NCBI RefSeq assembly: GCF_000025345.1
Contig: NC_013757.1
Span: 3,224,001-3,288,000, forward strand
DNA: 64,000 nucleotides
Reading direction: 5' to 3'
Source: Geodermatophilus obscurus DSM 43160
GTDB taxonomy: Bacteria; Actinomycetota; Actinomycetes; Mycobacteriales; Geodermatophilaceae
Positions within the stretch are counted from its first letter, which is position 1. Every line of letters starts with the position of its first letter. Shown in pieces: positions 35,293 through 46,758 of the stretch. Made by a program: the position numbers and the translations under genes. The notes beneath the pieces were generated by a model. The model had not been told where the DNA came from and searched no databases. It worked only from the letters and a program-made list of their open reading frames with translations.

Positions 35293-35416
35293 GCCGCGGC
35301 CCCGTTGCAGGGGCCCGCCGCGAGCATGCGAGCGGTCGGACGGCCCCGGTGCAGGGTCCCGTCACGAGCCTGCGAGTGGTGGGGGGCAGCGGGGTCCTTC
35401 ACGGGGTCCTTCGTCA
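35293..35416 (-). repeat. Post-stop hairpin repeat (family 1), double copy after the PucR gene
   Basis: On the minus strand the PucR stop TGA is followed by CGAAGGACCCCGTGAAGG and a second GGACCCC, then CACTCGCAGGCTCGTGACGG. A second partial unit (TCGCATGCTCGCGGCGGG) runs up to the DUF5995 start. Confidence 0.7.
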
Positions 35417-37369
35417 GATGAGCGCGTCGAGGCCGTCGTCCGGGGGCAGCGTCATCGCGGCGTCCACCGGTGGGCGGTGCGGCTGGTCCAGGCCGCGCAT
35501 CCGGGCAGCGTGCAGGGCCAGCAGCAGGTTCAGCCGCAGCGTCGGGTCGGTGGTGAAGGGCCCGAGCAGCCGCTCGAGCTTGCCGATCCGATAGCGCATC
35601 GTGTTGTAGTGAAAGTGCAGCCGCCGGGCGGACTCCGCGACGTTGAGGTTGGTCTCCAGCAGCACCCGCAGCGTCTCGCGCAGGTCCGCGGAGTCCGGGT
35701 CGCCGGCGTCGGCGAGGGTGCCCAGCACCTCGTCGACGTAGTTGCGCAGCTCGGTGCTGTCCGGGATCAGCGACAGCAGCCGGAAGACGCCGAGCTGGTC
35801 GAAGTGCGTGACCGCCTGCGGCCCGTGGATCTCCTGGCCGACACCGAGGGCCCGGGAGGCCTGCTGGTGCGCCTCGCCCAGCGCCGACAGCGAGCCGGCC
35901 GGGCGGCCGATGCCGGTGCCGAGCACCCGCCCGACGCGGCGCACCCGGGCGTTGACCCGCCCGGTCACCGCGGTCACCAGCGAGGTGATCTCCTCCGGCG
36001 TCCGCCCGTCGAGCGGCAGCACGGTGACGATCTCGGTCGACAGGCCGGCCACCGCCGCGCCGGAGACCTCGGTCTCCAGGGCGGCGCGCCAGCCGTCGGC
36101 CAGCCGGTCGAGGACGTCGAGGGCCCGGGTCGGGTCGGCCTGCGGGTCGGCGGCGGTCTCGGTGGCGGTCACCAGGACGACGACCGGGCCGTCGAGCCGC
36201 CAGCCGAAGGAGCGGGTCTGCGCCAGCGCCCGCTCGGTGTGCCGCAGGGCCCCGGCGACCAGCCGGCGCACCAGGTCGCCCTGGAAGCGCAGCTCGACCG
36301 AGTGCACCGCCTGCTGGCGGATGACCGACAGCGCCGAGACGACCGCCGCCCGCTCCAGCACCGCACCGGCGCCGACCAGCATCGGCCCGCTCCGGTGGAC
36401 CGCCACCAGCCAGCCGTGCCGCTGGTCGCCGGCCATGATCGGGGCGACCGCGTACTCCCCCACCCCGCCCGGCAGCTCGTGGTGCCCGGGGACGAGCAGG
36501 ATGCCGTCGGCCGGTGAGAGGTCGGCGTCGGCGAGCACGTCGGCCGGGGTGACGACGATCTGGTCGGCGCGCAGGCCCGAGAGCCGGCGGGACGGCGCCA
36601 TCATCGCCATCTCGTCCTCGGCCTCGGCGTCCAGCAGCCACAGCCAGTCACTGATCTCCGCGACGTCCTCACGCGGGCCGGCGCTGGTGACGATCTCCCG
36701 GTCGGGTCCCAGGCCCAGGACGGCGGCGCCCTCCAGCGAGTGCGCGAGCTGCTCGGTGACCTCGGCCAGGCCGCCGCCGCTGAGCGCCACGTCGATGAAC
36801 TGGTCGTGCATGCGGTTGGACAGCGCCAGCGCCTCGCTCTGCTTGCCGATGACGGCGCCGAGAACCTCGGAGAGGACCTCGCCCATCCGCACGGAGGCCG
36901 GCAGCGCGAGCACCGGCAGCGCGCGACGGTCTGCCTCCGTGAGCACGTCGGCCGGCACGGGCGGGGGCGCCTCGGTCTGGCGGTAGGCCAGCGCCGCGGT
37001 GCCCATGGAGTCCAGCCGCTCGACCAGCGCGCGGCAGTTGGCGGCGTCGGCCGGCGGCAGCCGCGCGCCGAGGACGACGAGGACGTCGGGGCCGGCGACG
37101 GCCAGCGGGTCGGCGGGGTCGTCGACCACCATGTAGCGGACGACGCGGTCCAGTCCCCCGTCCCCGGCGACGACCTCGGTCCCCGCCAGGCCGGGCAGCC
37201 GCAGCGCCTCGGCCAGGGTCAGACCCAGCCGCTCCTGCCAGCTGGGCCGCTCACCGCGGCTCTCGGTCACCGACGCCTCCGCTGTCGACAAGTGACGCCG
37301 GGACGAGACCAAGCCCTCACCCAGCGTGGGGACGATGAGCGAGGCTTCACCCTGGGTCACGACGCTCAC
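35414..37369 (-). CDS. PucR-family transcriptional regulator
   Basis: A ~650-residue PucR-type regulator: an N-terminal PucR domain (~50-180, LTLAEALRLPGLAGTEVVAG), a GGDEF-like/GAF-like middle, and a C-terminal HTH_30 domain (LETNLNVAESARRLHFHYNT, then MRYRIGKLERLLG). The outermost start is GTG 37369; GTG 37360 has a better-spaced AAGGTGA site and may be the true one. Family members sense purine-breakdown signals. It is divergent from a DUF2877 gene, which fits nitrogen or purine catabolism control. Confidence 0.88.
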   Translation of the reverse strand: MSVVTQGEASLIVPTLGEGLVSSRRHLSTAEASVTESRGERPSWQERLGLTLAEALRLPGLAGTEVVAGDGGLDRVVRYMVVDDPADPLAVAGPDVLVVLGARLPPADAANCRALVERLDSMGTAALAYRQTEAPPPVPADVLTEADRRALPVLALPASVRMGEVLSEVLGAVIGKQSEALALSNRMHDQFIDVALSGGGLAEVTEQLAHSLEGAAVLGLGPDREIVTSAGPREDVAEISDWLWLLDAEAEDEMAMMAPSRRLSGLRADQIVVTPADVLADADLSPADGILLVPGHHELPGGVGEYAVAPIMAGDQRHGWLVAVHRSGPMLVGAGAVLERAAVVSALSVIRQQAVHSVELRFQGDLVRRLVAGALRHTERALAQTRSFGWRLDGPVVVLVTATETAADPQADPTRALDVLDRLADGWRAALETEVSGAAVAGLSTEIVTVLPLDGRTPEEITSLVTAVTGRVNARVRRVGRVLGTGIGRPAGSLSALGEAHQQASRALGVGQEIHGPQAVTHFDQLGVFRLLSLIPDSTELRNYVDEVLGTLADAGDPDSADLRETLRVLLETNLNVAESARRLHFHYNTMRYRIGKLERLLGPFTTDPTLRLNLLLALHAARMRGLDQPHRPPVDAAMTLPPDDGLDALI

Positions 37370-37635
37370 CTTCTCAGTTGCTGATGCACACGGTCATACC
37401 TCGGCACTCTGTCAGGAGTGCCTGGACGCGACATCCCATTCTTGGCGACTTCCGCCATACTTGGGCGTGCGACGCGCCGCTTAGGTTCGAGACCCGGTTC
37501 CACCCCGCCCGGTGGATGGTAGGCCGGTTCCCCTCCCAGGGTGCCGCCCAGCCCCTCCAGCGGTTGGGGCAGGGCCTGGGCGGGGGGTCTCGAACCGACG
37601 GCGCCTCCCGTGGTCTCCAGCGTGAAGAGGTCGCC

Positions 37636-38646
37636 ATGCGCACCATCGACCAGACCGCAGGCCCGGGCGGGAGCCGCCCCGGGGCTCAGACGCCCCCGCG
37701 CGGCCACGCCGCGCGGGCCGGACTCCCGACCATCCCCCTGCCGCGCGAGTCCGCCCAGGCGACCGCGCGCACCGCTCCCCCCGCCCGTGCCGCGACCGCC
37801 GTGCCCGCCTCCGCGAGCACCGGTGTCGCCGACCTCCTGCGCGGCCCGGTCCGCCCCGCGCGCGTCCTGTTCAGCGTCCCCGCTGCCGTCTACCTGCAGG
37901 TGTCCACCGAGCGCGGCGGCGACGTCGTCGGCGTCCTCACCAACGACGCCGCACGGCTCCCGCTGGCCTGCGTGCTCTTCCGCCCGAGCAACAGCCGACC
38001 GCTGGTGGCGCTGCCGCCCGACGCGCCGGCCGAGGTCGGCGGCGGGCGCATCGTCGTCGGCGACCTCGCCGTCAGCGCCGCCGCCTGGTGGGACCCGCGC
38101 CCCCGGCTGCCGCGCCCGCGTCCGGCCCTGCTGCCCGAGGGCGTGCGCCAGCTGCGCAACGCCCTCTACGGCGAGGGCGTGCCGCACAGCGCCTTCACCC
38201 TCCCAGGCCTGCCGGCCGGTCCCGGTGGCCCGCTGGCCGCCCTGCGCGGCGCCGTCCGCCGGGCCGACCTCGACGCCGCGCTGCGCACGGCCACCCGGCT
38301 GATCGGCCTCGGCCCGGGGCTCACCCCGGCCGGGGACGACGTCATGGCCGGGACGATGGCGGGCCTGGTCCTGCTGGGGCACCCCGCTGCCGAGCGGTTC
38401 TCCGTCGCGGTCTCCGCGCTGGCCGCCGGCCGGACGACGGAGCTGTCGCGGGCGCTGCTGCGGCACGCCGCTGCCGGGCGGGTCAGCACCGAGTACGCCG
38501 CGGTGCTGCACGGGCTGGTCGGCGAGCGGCCGCTGGCTCCGGCGATCGACGGGCTGCTCGCCACCGGCGCCACCAGCGGCCGCGCCATGGCGCTGGGACT
38601 GTGCACCGCGATCGACCTCGTCGACCGGACCATGCGCCCCCGCTGA
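37636..38646 (+). CDS. DUF2877 protein (AllH-like)
   Basis: A 336-residue protein. After a ~60-residue Ala/Pro-rich leader, the DUF2877 domain has the signature GLGPGLTPAGDDVMAG (~228-243) and a C-terminal ATSGRAMALGLCTAIDL. E. coli AllH (YlbF), a component of the oxamate carbamoyltransferase of allantoin breakdown, belongs to this family. The partner subunits AllF/FdrA and AllG are not in the window. ATG 37636 is preceded by GAAGAGG. Divergent from PucR (267-bp gap), its probable regulator. Confidence 0.75.
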   Translation: MRTIDQTAGPGGSRPGAQTPPRGHAARAGLPTIPLPRESAQATARTAPPARAATAVPASASTGVADLLRGPVRPARVLFSVPAAVYLQVSTERGGDVVGVLTNDAARLPLACVLFRPSNSRPLVALPPDAPAEVGGGRIVVGDLAVSAAAWWDPRPRLPRPRPALLPEGVRQLRNALYGEGVPHSAFTLPGLPAGPGGPLAALRGAVRRADLDAALRTATRLIGLGPGLTPAGDDVMAGTMAGLVLLGHPAAERFSVAVSALAAGRTTELSRALLRHAAAGRVSTEYAAVLHGLVGERPLAPAIDGLLATGATSGRAMALGLCTAIDLVDRTMRPR

Positions 38647-38690
38647 CGAAGGACCCGTCCTCCTCATCGCTCGCGGCGAGCCTCCGGACG
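38644..38690 (+). repeat. Post-stop hairpin repeat (family 1) after the DUF2877 gene
   Basis: The TGA stop is followed by CGAAGGACCCGTCCTCCTC and then CGCTCGCGGCGAGCCTCCGG, the same order as in the minus-strand copies but on the plus strand. Confidence 0.7.
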
Positions 38691-38709
38691 GGCCACCCGA
38701 CGGAACGTG

Positions 38710-38743
38710 CGAGAGCCCCCGTCCGGCCGGACGGGGGCTCTCG
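38710..38743. terminator. Perfect palindromic hairpin, two-way terminator
   Basis: Arms CGAGAGCCCCCGTCC and GGACGGGGGCTCTCG pair over 15 bp with loop GGCC. It lies between the convergent DUF2877 and hisG genes. No U-run follows, as is common in high-GC actinobacteria. Confidence 0.75.
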
Positions 38744-38762
38744 TGTCTCGGGGCTCCAGGCC

Positions 38763-38825
38763 CGTGATCATCCGCGAGTGGCTGTCCCACACGCCGACAG
38801 CGGTCACCACCCGCTGATGATCACG
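38763..38825. repeat. Nested inverted repeat downstream of hisG
   Basis: Outer arms CGTGATCATCCGCGAGTGG (38763-38781) and CCACCCGCTGATGATCACG (38807-38825) match at 17 of 19 positions. Inside, GCTGTC and GACAGC form a further 6-bp stem. It lies 24 bp beyond the hisG stop and may end or protect that transcript. Confidence 0.6.
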
Positions 38826-38848
38826 GCTGACCCAGCAGCGTCATCCGC

Positions 38849-39715
38849 TCACAGCCGGCAGGCGTGGATGCTGGTGACCAGGATGGCGCGGGCGCCGAGC
38901 TCCCACAGCTCGTCCATCACCCGGTTGGTGTCGGTCTGGGCGACCATCGCGCGCACCGCCGACCAGCCCTCGGTCTGCAGCGGGCTGACCGTCGGCCCCT
39001 CGAGGCCCGGGGTCAGCGCGGTCGCCTTCTCCAGCAGGTCGTTGGGGCAGTCGTAGTCGAGCATCACGTACTGCCGCGCGACCAGGACCCCGCGCAGCCG
39101 GCGGCGCAGCTGCGCCACCGCCGGGATCTCCTCGGCCCCGGCCCGCCGGACCAGGATGGCCTCGCTGGTGAGCACCGGCTCACCGATGATGTGCAGCCCG
39201 GCCGCACGCAGCGTCGTCCCGGTCTCGACCACGTCGCAGACGGCGTCGGCGACGCCGAGCCGGCAGGCGGTCTCGACCGCGCCGTCCAGCTTGACCACCG
39301 ACGCCGCGATGCGCTGCTCGTCGAGGTACCGCTGCAGGAGCACCGGGTAGGCCGTGGCGATCCGCCTGCCCGCCAGCTGGGCGACGGTCTCGATGGCGGA
39401 CTCCAGCGGGGCGGCGAAGCGGAACGACGAGCGGCCGAAGCCCAGCGGCATGACCTCCACCGCGGCGGCGCCCTCGCCGACGGCCGGCGCGGTCTCCAGC
39501 AGCATGTCCCGGCCGGTGATGCCGACGTCGAGGGTGCCGGCGGCGACGTAGACGGCGATGTCGCGGGGCCGCAGGTAGAAGAACTCGGTGTCGCTGTCGG
39601 GGTCGTAGACGGCGAGGTCCTTGGTGCTGCGGCGCTGCCGGTAGCCGCTCTCGGTGAGCATGGCGGCCGCGGGCTCGCTCAGGACACCCTTGTTGGGCAC
39701 GGCGATGCGCAGCAC
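38849..39715 (-). CDS. hisG: ATP phosphoribosyltransferase, long form
   Basis: A 288-residue HisG, first enzyme of histidine synthesis (ATP + PRPP). Motifs: RIAVPNKGVLSEPA at the start, the DVGITGRDML segment, and the PRPP loop DVVETGTTLRAAGL. The C-terminal ~75 residues are the regulatory domain of long-form enzymes, so it should be feedback-inhibited by histidine and need no HisZ. GTG 39715 has AAGGAG seven bases upstream. It follows hisE by 136 bp on the same strand. Confidence 0.95.
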   Translation of the reverse strand: MLRIAVPNKGVLSEPAAAMLTESGYRQRRSTKDLAVYDPDSDTEFFYLRPRDIAVYVAAGTLDVGITGRDMLLETAPAVGEGAAAVEVMPLGFGRSSFRFAAPLESAIETVAQLAGRRIATAYPVLLQRYLDEQRIAASVVKLDGAVETACRLGVADAVCDVVETGTTLRAAGLHIIGEPVLTSEAILVRRAGAEEIPAVAQLRRRLRGVLVARQYVMLDYDCPNDLLEKATALTPGLEGPTVSPLQTEGWSAVRAMVAQTDTNRVMDELWELGARAILVTSIHACRL

Positions 39716-39743
39716 GGACGGACTCCTTCGGTGTCGGGGTTCG

Positions 39744-39851
39744 GCCCTCCTGCAGGGTCCCGCCGCTGGCTCCGTCCGGAGGCTCACCCCGAGCGTGCGA
39801 GGGGTGAGGAGGACGGGGTCCTTCCACGGTGGGGGGCAGGCGGGCCCTCTC

Positions 39852-39854
<3 letters not shown>
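39744..39854 (-). repeat. Post-stop hairpin repeat (family 1), fullest copy
   Basis: Between hisE and hisG. On the minus strand the hisE stop TGA is followed by GAGAGGGCCCGCCTG, then AAGGACCCCGTCCTCC, a hairpin with 8-bp arms CTCACCCC and GGGGTGAG, and GCGGGACCCTGCAGGAGGGCC at the far end. It is the best template for the family. Confidence 0.75.
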
Positions 39855-42017
<2,163 letters not shown>

Positions 42018-42020
42018 GAA

Positions 42021-42043
42021 CCCTCCTCGCTGGCGCTCGTCGG
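42021..42043 (-). repeat. Start-proximal repeat (family 2) before ribBA
   Basis: Minus strand CCGACGAGCGCCAGCGAGG followed by AGGG, TTC and the ribBA GTG. Same sequence as the scoB copy apart from one base. Confidence 0.7.
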
Positions 42044-42090
42044 CTCCGTGCCCACGGGTGCTGTGTCCCTGCCCGGGCTCACCGGCTCGC

Positions 42091-42723
42091 TCACGCGCGT
42101 GCTCCCAACAGGCGTTCCACGTACTTGGCGATCACGTCGACCTCCAGGTTGACCGGGCTCCCGGGAGGAACGGCACCCAGCGTGGTGTCGCGCAGGGTGG
42201 TGGGGATGAGGCTGACCTCGAGCCACGGCTCGGGGTCGTCGGCGGCGCTGACGGCGCTCACGGTCAGCGAGACCCCGTCGACGGTGATCGAGCCCTTCTC
42301 GACGACGTAGCGCGCCAGCTCGGGCGGCAGCCCGACCCGCACGACCTCCCAGTGCTCGCCGGGGGTGCGGGTGAGGACGGTGCCCACGCCGTCGACGTGG
42401 CCCTGGACCAGGTGCCCGCCGAGCCGGGTGTGCGAGGTGACGGCGCGCTCCAGGTTGACCGGGTCGCCGGCGCCCAGGGCGCCCAGGCTGCTCCGGTGGA
42501 GGGTCTCGGCCATGACGTCGGTGGTCCACTCCTCGCCGTCGGATCCGGTGACGGTGAGGCAGACGCCGTTGACGGCGATGGAGTCGCCCAGCGCCACGCC
42601 CTCCAGCGCGGTGCGCGCCCGGATGCGCAGCCGGGCGGCTGTCGCCTCCCCGTCCGCCTCCCCGAGCCCTTCCCGGGCCAGCAGGGTGCCGATCTCCTCG
42701 ACGATGCCGGTGAACACGCTCAA
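42091..42723 (-). CDS. ribE: Riboflavin synthase, alpha subunit type
   Basis: A 210-residue protein made of two similar beta-barrels, with [14 protein letters not shown] at the start, NGVCLTVT in barrel one and DGVSLTVS in barrel two, as required for dismutation of lumazine. GTG 42723 overlaps the ribD stop (GTGA). Ends GARA. Normal length. Followed by ribBA after a 73-bp gap holding a family-2 repeat. Confidence 0.95.
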   Translation of the reverse strand: MSVFTGIVEEIGTLLAREGLGEADGEATAARLRIRARTALEGVALGDSIAVNGVCLTVTGSDGEEWTTDVMAETLHRSSLGALGAGDPVNLERAVTSHTRLGGHLVQGHVDGVGTVLTRTPGEHWEVVRVGLPPELARYVVEKGSITVDGVSLTVSAVSAADDPEPWLEVSLIPTTLRDTTLGAVPPGSPVNLEVDVIAKYVERLLGARA

Positions 42724-43796
42724 CTCCCTCCGGTCGCGCCGTGGTGGTCCGCGACGCGCCGGTCCCCAGTGTGCCGGGTGGGCCGCAGCCGGATCTCCAC
42801 GTCCCCGCCCAGGTGGGTGAGGCCGGTGACCGTCAGGGTCAGCGCGTTGCCGATCCCGGTGATTCCCAGGTCGCCGACGAGGGGGGCGCCGGCACCGAGC
42901 AGCTTGGGCGCCAGGTGCACCACCGCCTCGTCCACCAGGCCGTCGCGCAGGAAGGCGGCGGCCAGCGTCGGGCCGCCCTCGAGCAGCACCCGGCGCACGT
43001 CGCGGGCGAACAGCTCGCCGAGCAGTTCCCGCGGCGAGGCGGCGGTGCTGACCAGCGTGGGAGCGGCGTCGTCGAGCACCCGGGCCGTCCTCGGCAGACG
43101 GCGGCGGCGGTCGAGCACCACGCGCAGCGGCTGACGGGCGGCGTCCCGGCCGTCGGCGTCCCGGACGGTCAGCTGCGGGTCGTCGGCCAGCGCCGTCCCC
43201 GAGCCGATGACGACCGCGTCACAGGTGGCCCGCAGCCGGTGGACGGCAGCGCGGGCGTCCGGGCCGGTGACCCAGCGGCTGCTGCCGTCGGCGGCGGCGA
43301 CCCGCCCGTCGAGGGTGCCGGCGACCTTCCAGACGACGAACGGGCGCCCCTCGCGCACGCCGGTCAGCCACGCGCCCAGCGCGCCCTCCTCGGCGGCCTG
43401 CTGGGCCACGCCCAGCTCGACCTCGACGCCGGCGGCGCGCAGCCGTGCGGCCCCACCCCCGGCCAGCTGCGTGGGCTCGGGGACGGCCACCACCACGCGG
43501 GCGACGCCGGCGGCGAGCAGCGCGTCGGCGCAGGGACCGGTGCGGCCGGTGTGCGCGCACGGCTCGAGGGTGACGACGGCGGTGCCGCCGCAGGCCCGCT
43601 CGCCGGCCTGCTCCAGCGCCCGGACCTCCGCGTGCGGGCCGCCGGGCGGTGCCGTCGCGCCCTCTCCCACCGGCGTCCCGTCGGCGGCGAGCACGACCGC
43701 GCCCACCGCGGGGTTGGGGCTGGTGGTGCCGAGGACGCCCGCGCCCAGCTCGCGTGCCCGGGCCATGGCGGAGAGCTCGGCCGCGGAGACGGTCAC
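42720..43796 (-). CDS. ribD: Bifunctional riboflavin deaminase/reductase
   Basis: A 358-residue two-domain enzyme. The zinc deaminase part (~1-145) has PHAEVRAL and [17 protein letters not shown]. The reductase part (~150-350) has [22 protein letters not shown] in pieces, DPQLTVR and [13 protein letters not shown]. It performs the second and third riboflavin steps. The GTG at 43796 overlaps the rpe stop, so rpe-ribD-ribE-ribBA form one coupled run. No FMN riboswitch is visible upstream of rpe. Confidence 0.94.
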   Translation of the reverse strand: MTVSAAELSAMARARELGAGVLGTTSPNPAVGAVVLAADGTPVGEGATAPPGGPHAEVRALEQAGERACGGTAVVTLEPCAHTGRTGPCADALLAAGVARVVVAVPEPTQLAGGGAARLRAAGVEVELGVAQQAAEEGALGAWLTGVREGRPFVVWKVAGTLDGRVAAADGSSRWVTGPDARAAVHRLRATCDAVVIGSGTALADDPQLTVRDADGRDAARQPLRVVLDRRRRLPRTARVLDDAAPTLVSTAASPRELLGELFARDVRRVLLEGGPTLAAAFLRDGLVDEAVVHLAPKLLGAGAPLVGDLGITGIGNALTLTVTGLTHLGGDVEIRLRPTRHTGDRRVADHHGATGGS

Positions 43797-44467
43797 CCCT
43801 GCCGCGCCGCAGCGGCCTGCGCGCGCAGGCCCGCGATCGCCCGCGCCGGGTCGTCGGCGCCGTAGACGGCCGACCCCGCGACGAACACGTCGGCACCGGC
43901 CGCGGCAGCCTGCTCGATGGTGTCGGCGTTGATCCCGCCGTCGACCTCGACCAGCAGCGTGAGGTGCCCGGTGTCGACCAGCTCGCGCGCGCGGCGCACC
44001 TTGGGCAGCGTCTCGGCGAGGAACCGCTGACCGCCGAAGCCGGGCTCCACGGTCATGACCAGCAGGGTGTCGAACTCCGGGAGCACGTCGAGGTACTCCT
44101 CCAGGGGGGTGCCGGGCTTGAGCGCCAGGCCCGCCAGCGACCCGGCGGCGCGCAGGTCGCGGGCGACGGCACGCGGGTCGTCGGTGCAGGCCTCGGCGTG
44201 CACCGTGACGTTGCGCGCGCCGGCCTCCGCGTAGCCCGGTGCCCACCGCGCGGGGTCCTCGATCATCAGGTGGCAGTCCAGCGGCACGGGGCTGACCGCC
44301 TGCACCGCCTGCATGACCGGCAGCCCGAAGGTCAGGTTCGGCACGAAGTGCGCGTCCATGACGTCGAAGTGCAACCAGTCGGCGTCGGCGACCCGCTGTG
44401 ACTCCTCGGCCAGCCGGGCGAAGTCCGCCGACAGGAGGCTGGGCGCGATCAGCGGGCTCCGGGACAC
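43793..44467 (-). CDS. rpe: Ribulose-phosphate 3-epimerase
   Basis: A 224-residue TIM-barrel epimerase of the pentose phosphate pathway. It opens [16 protein letters not shown]; metal and catalytic residues are in [34 protein letters not shown] and [16 protein letters not shown] 44467 is the start; longer in-frame sequence upstream is not family-like. It provides ribulose-5-phosphate, a substrate of RibBA, explaining its coupling with the riboflavin genes. Confidence 0.95.
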   Translation of the reverse strand: MSRSPLIAPSLLSADFARLAEESQRVADADWLHFDVMDAHFVPNLTFGLPVMQAVQAVSPVPLDCHLMIEDPARWAPGYAEAGARNVTVHAEACTDDPRAVARDLRAAGSLAGLALKPGTPLEEYLDVLPEFDTLLVMTVEPGFGGQRFLAETLPKVRRARELVDTGHLTLLVEVDGGINADTIEQAAAAGADVFVAGSAVYGADDPARAIAGLRAQAAAARQG

Positions 44468-44737
44468 GTCCGCCGAGTCTAGGCGGGCGTGATCACCGTC
44501 CCGTGCGGGAGCGGCGGTACGCCGACCTCGAACCCCTGGACCGTGGGGGGCAGCGTGCAACCGGACGGCCCCCGTCAGGCGGGAGGCGGTGGTCGTCGTC
44601 CGGACGCGCTCGGGTCCCGTCCCGCACGGTGGCGGAGGCATCGCCGTCCGTGCTGCTCCCCCGTGCGCGCCCAGCCATTTCGCCTGCTCGGCACCGCACC
44701 GCGCTCCGAGACGCCCGATACGGAACTGTGCCTCCCT

Positions 44738-46114
44738 ATGGTGCTCACCGTGGGCCGGCTGAGACGGCGGACGGCGGGACGCCGAGCGCGACGGGACGCC
44801 TCGGTCGCCGCTTCCGTTGCCTGGTTCACCGGTGCCGGCCTCGCGGTGACGCTCGCGCTGGCCCTGCTCACCGGGGTGCTCGCCCGCCGCGCCGGTGTGG
44901 AACAGGGCACGCGGTCGTTCGAGAACCTCGCCCGCGTCACCGCCGCCACGCTCACCCCGGCCCTGGACGGTGACCCGGGCCTGCCCCCCGGCCCGACCGC
45001 GGACCTCCGCACCCACGTCGACGCGCTGGTGAAGGCCGGCCCGGTGGTCGCCGTCCGGGTGCGCTCCAGCAGCGGGCAGGTGCTCTGGGCCGACGACCGC
45101 AGCGTCGTCGGCCGGACGGACGCGTTGCCGGCCGACGCGCGCCGCGCCCTGAGGACCGGCTCGGTGGCCTCGCTGGCGGCCGACCCTGGGGACCCGGGCG
45201 TGGTCGCCGGTCACAGCAGCGGCCGGGTGCTGGTGGCCTGGGTCGGGGTGGAGGACGTGCACGGCACCCCGCTGCTGGTCGAGTTCCACGAGAGCTACAC
45301 CGAGGTGACCGACCTCGCGCAACGCACCTGGATGCGGTTCGCGCCGGCCGCGCTGGGCGCCCTGGCGCTGCTGCAGGTGCTCCAGGTGCCGCTGGCCTGG
45401 CGGCTGGCCTCGAACCTGCGCCGGTCCCGGCAGTCGGAGGACGCGCTGCTCCAGGCAGCCGTGGACGCCTCGGACGCCGAGCGGCGCCGGATCGCCGGCG
45501 AGGTGCACGACCACACCGTCCAGGACCTCACCGCACTCGCCTTCGAGATCGACGCCGCGCAGATGCGCGGCGCACCCCGCAACGCCGAGGACGCCGAGCT
45601 GCTGGAGCGGACCGCGCAGGGGGTGCGCCGGACGGTCGAGGACCTGCGGTCCCTGCTCGTCGCGCTCATCCCGGCCCGGGGCGGCTTCCGCGGTGGGCTG
45701 CTCCCGGCGCTGCAGGTGCTCGCCCAGGAGCTGACCCGCTCCGGCATCCGGGTCACCGTGCGTGCCGACGACGCCCGGGACCTGCCCGGGCCGACGGCCG
45801 CACTGCTCTACCGCTGCGCCCAGGAGGCGCTGCGCAACGTCGTCACGCACAGCCGCGCGACCTCGGTCGAGGTCGCCGTCACGCAGGACCAAGGGGTTGC
45901 CACGATGGAGATCGAGGACGACGGGCAGGGGTTCGACGAGCGGCGGCTCGCCGAGCGGGCCGCGGCCGGGCACGTCGGACTGCGCGCGCTCGGGGAGCTG
46001 CTGGTGGACGTCGGCGGCTCGCTGACGCTGTCCAGCGCCCCGGGCGAGGGCACGCAGCTGGTCGCGACCGTGCCGTTGGCAACCGCCGCCGTGACCGCCG
46101 GAGCAGCACGGTGA
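44738..46114 (+). CDS. NarL-type sensor histidine kinase
   Basis: A 458-residue membrane kinase. TM1 is at ~28-50, an extracytoplasmic domain of ~150 residues follows, and TM2 is at ~201-220. A HisKA_3 dimerisation domain has His247 in [16 protein letters not shown], and a HATPase_c domain has [20 protein letters not shown] and GHVGLRAL. The ATG at 44738 has no clear ribosome site and the mRNA may be nearly leaderless. Its stop overlaps the response regulator start (GTGA). The signal is unknown. Confidence 0.9.
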   Translation: MVLTVGRLRRRTAGRRARRDASVAASVAWFTGAGLAVTLALALLTGVLARRAGVEQGTRSFENLARVTAATLTPALDGDPGLPPGPTADLRTHVDALVKAGPVVAVRVRSSSGQVLWADDRSVVGRTDALPADARRALRTGSVASLAADPGDPGVVAGHSSGRVLVAWVGVEDVHGTPLLVEFHESYTEVTDLAQRTWMRFAPAALGALALLQVLQVPLAWRLASNLRRSRQSEDALLQAAVDASDAERRRIAGEVHDHTVQDLTALAFEIDAAQMRGAPRNAEDAELLERTAQGVRRTVEDLRSLLVALIPARGGFRGGLLPALQVLAQELTRSGIRVTVRADDARDLPGPTAALLYRCAQEALRNVVTHSRATSVEVAVTQDQGVATMEIEDDGQGFDERRLAERAAAGHVGLRALGELLVDVGGSLTLSSAPGEGTQLVATVPLATAAVTAGAAR

Positions 46115-46758
46115 TCCGGGTGCTGGTGGTCGACGACCACGCCGTCGTCCGGCGGGGCATCTCCAGCCTGCTGGCCGCCGCCGACGGGCTGGAGTGCGTC
46201 GGGGCGGTCGGGGACGGCGACACCGCCCTGGAGCTGGTCGAGCAGCTGGACCCCGACGTGCTGCTGCTGGACCTGTCCATGCCGGGCCGGGACGGCGTGA
46301 CGGTGATCCGTGTGCTGCGGGAGCGCGGCCACCGGACCCCGGTGCTGGTGCTCACCTCCTTCGGCGAGCCCGACCTCGTGGTGCCCGCCCTGGTCGCCGG
46401 CGCCGACGGCTACCTGCTCAAGTACCAGGACGGCGAGTCGATCCTCGACGCGGTGCGGTGCATCGCCGCGGGCGGCGCACCGGTCGACCCGATGGTGACC
46501 GCCGCCGTGCTCGCCGACCTGCGCGACCGCGGTCAGGGCGACCTGCTCACCGACCGCGAGAAGGAGGTGCTGGAGCTGGTCCGTCAGGGCCTGCCCAACA
46601 AGGTGATCGCCCGGCGGCTGCGGATCAGCGAGGCCACGGTGAAGACCCACGTCACCCGCATCCTGCAGCGCATCGGCGCCACCGACCGCACGCAGGCGGC
46701 GCTGTGGGCCGAGCGCCGCCTGCGTCCGAACGAGCCTCCCCACCGGACCACGGGATGA
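46111..46758 (+). CDS. NarL/LuxR-family response regulator
   Basis: A 215-residue regulator. The receiver domain has Asp8-Asp9, phosphorylation site Asp54 (LLLDLSMPG), Thr82 and Lys104. A LuxR-type HTH covers ~150-210 ([20 protein letters not shown], then [20 protein letters not shown]). Coupled on both sides: GTG start overlaps the kinase stop, and its stop overlaps the next ATG (ATGA). Partner of the upstream kinase. Confidence 0.93.
   Translation: MIRVLVVDDHAVVRRGISSLLAAADGLECVGAVGDGDTALELVEQLDPDVLLLDLSMPGRDGVTVIRVLRERGHRTPVLVLTSFGEPDLVVPALVAGADGYLLKYQDGESILDAVRCIAAGGAPVDPMVTAAVLADLRDRGQGDLLTDREKEVLELVRQGLPNKVIARRLRISEATVKTHVTRILQRIGATDRTQAALWAERRLRPNEPPHRTTG

Noticed and set aside
35289-36641. 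450-codon minus-strand frame over the PucR gene
   Set aside because: Arg/Gly/Pro-rich with no motifs, shadow of the PucR reading frame.
44468-44737. FMN riboswitch upstream of the rpe-ribD run
   Set aside because: No RFN consensus segments can be found on the minus strand. rpe may simply have its own promoter.
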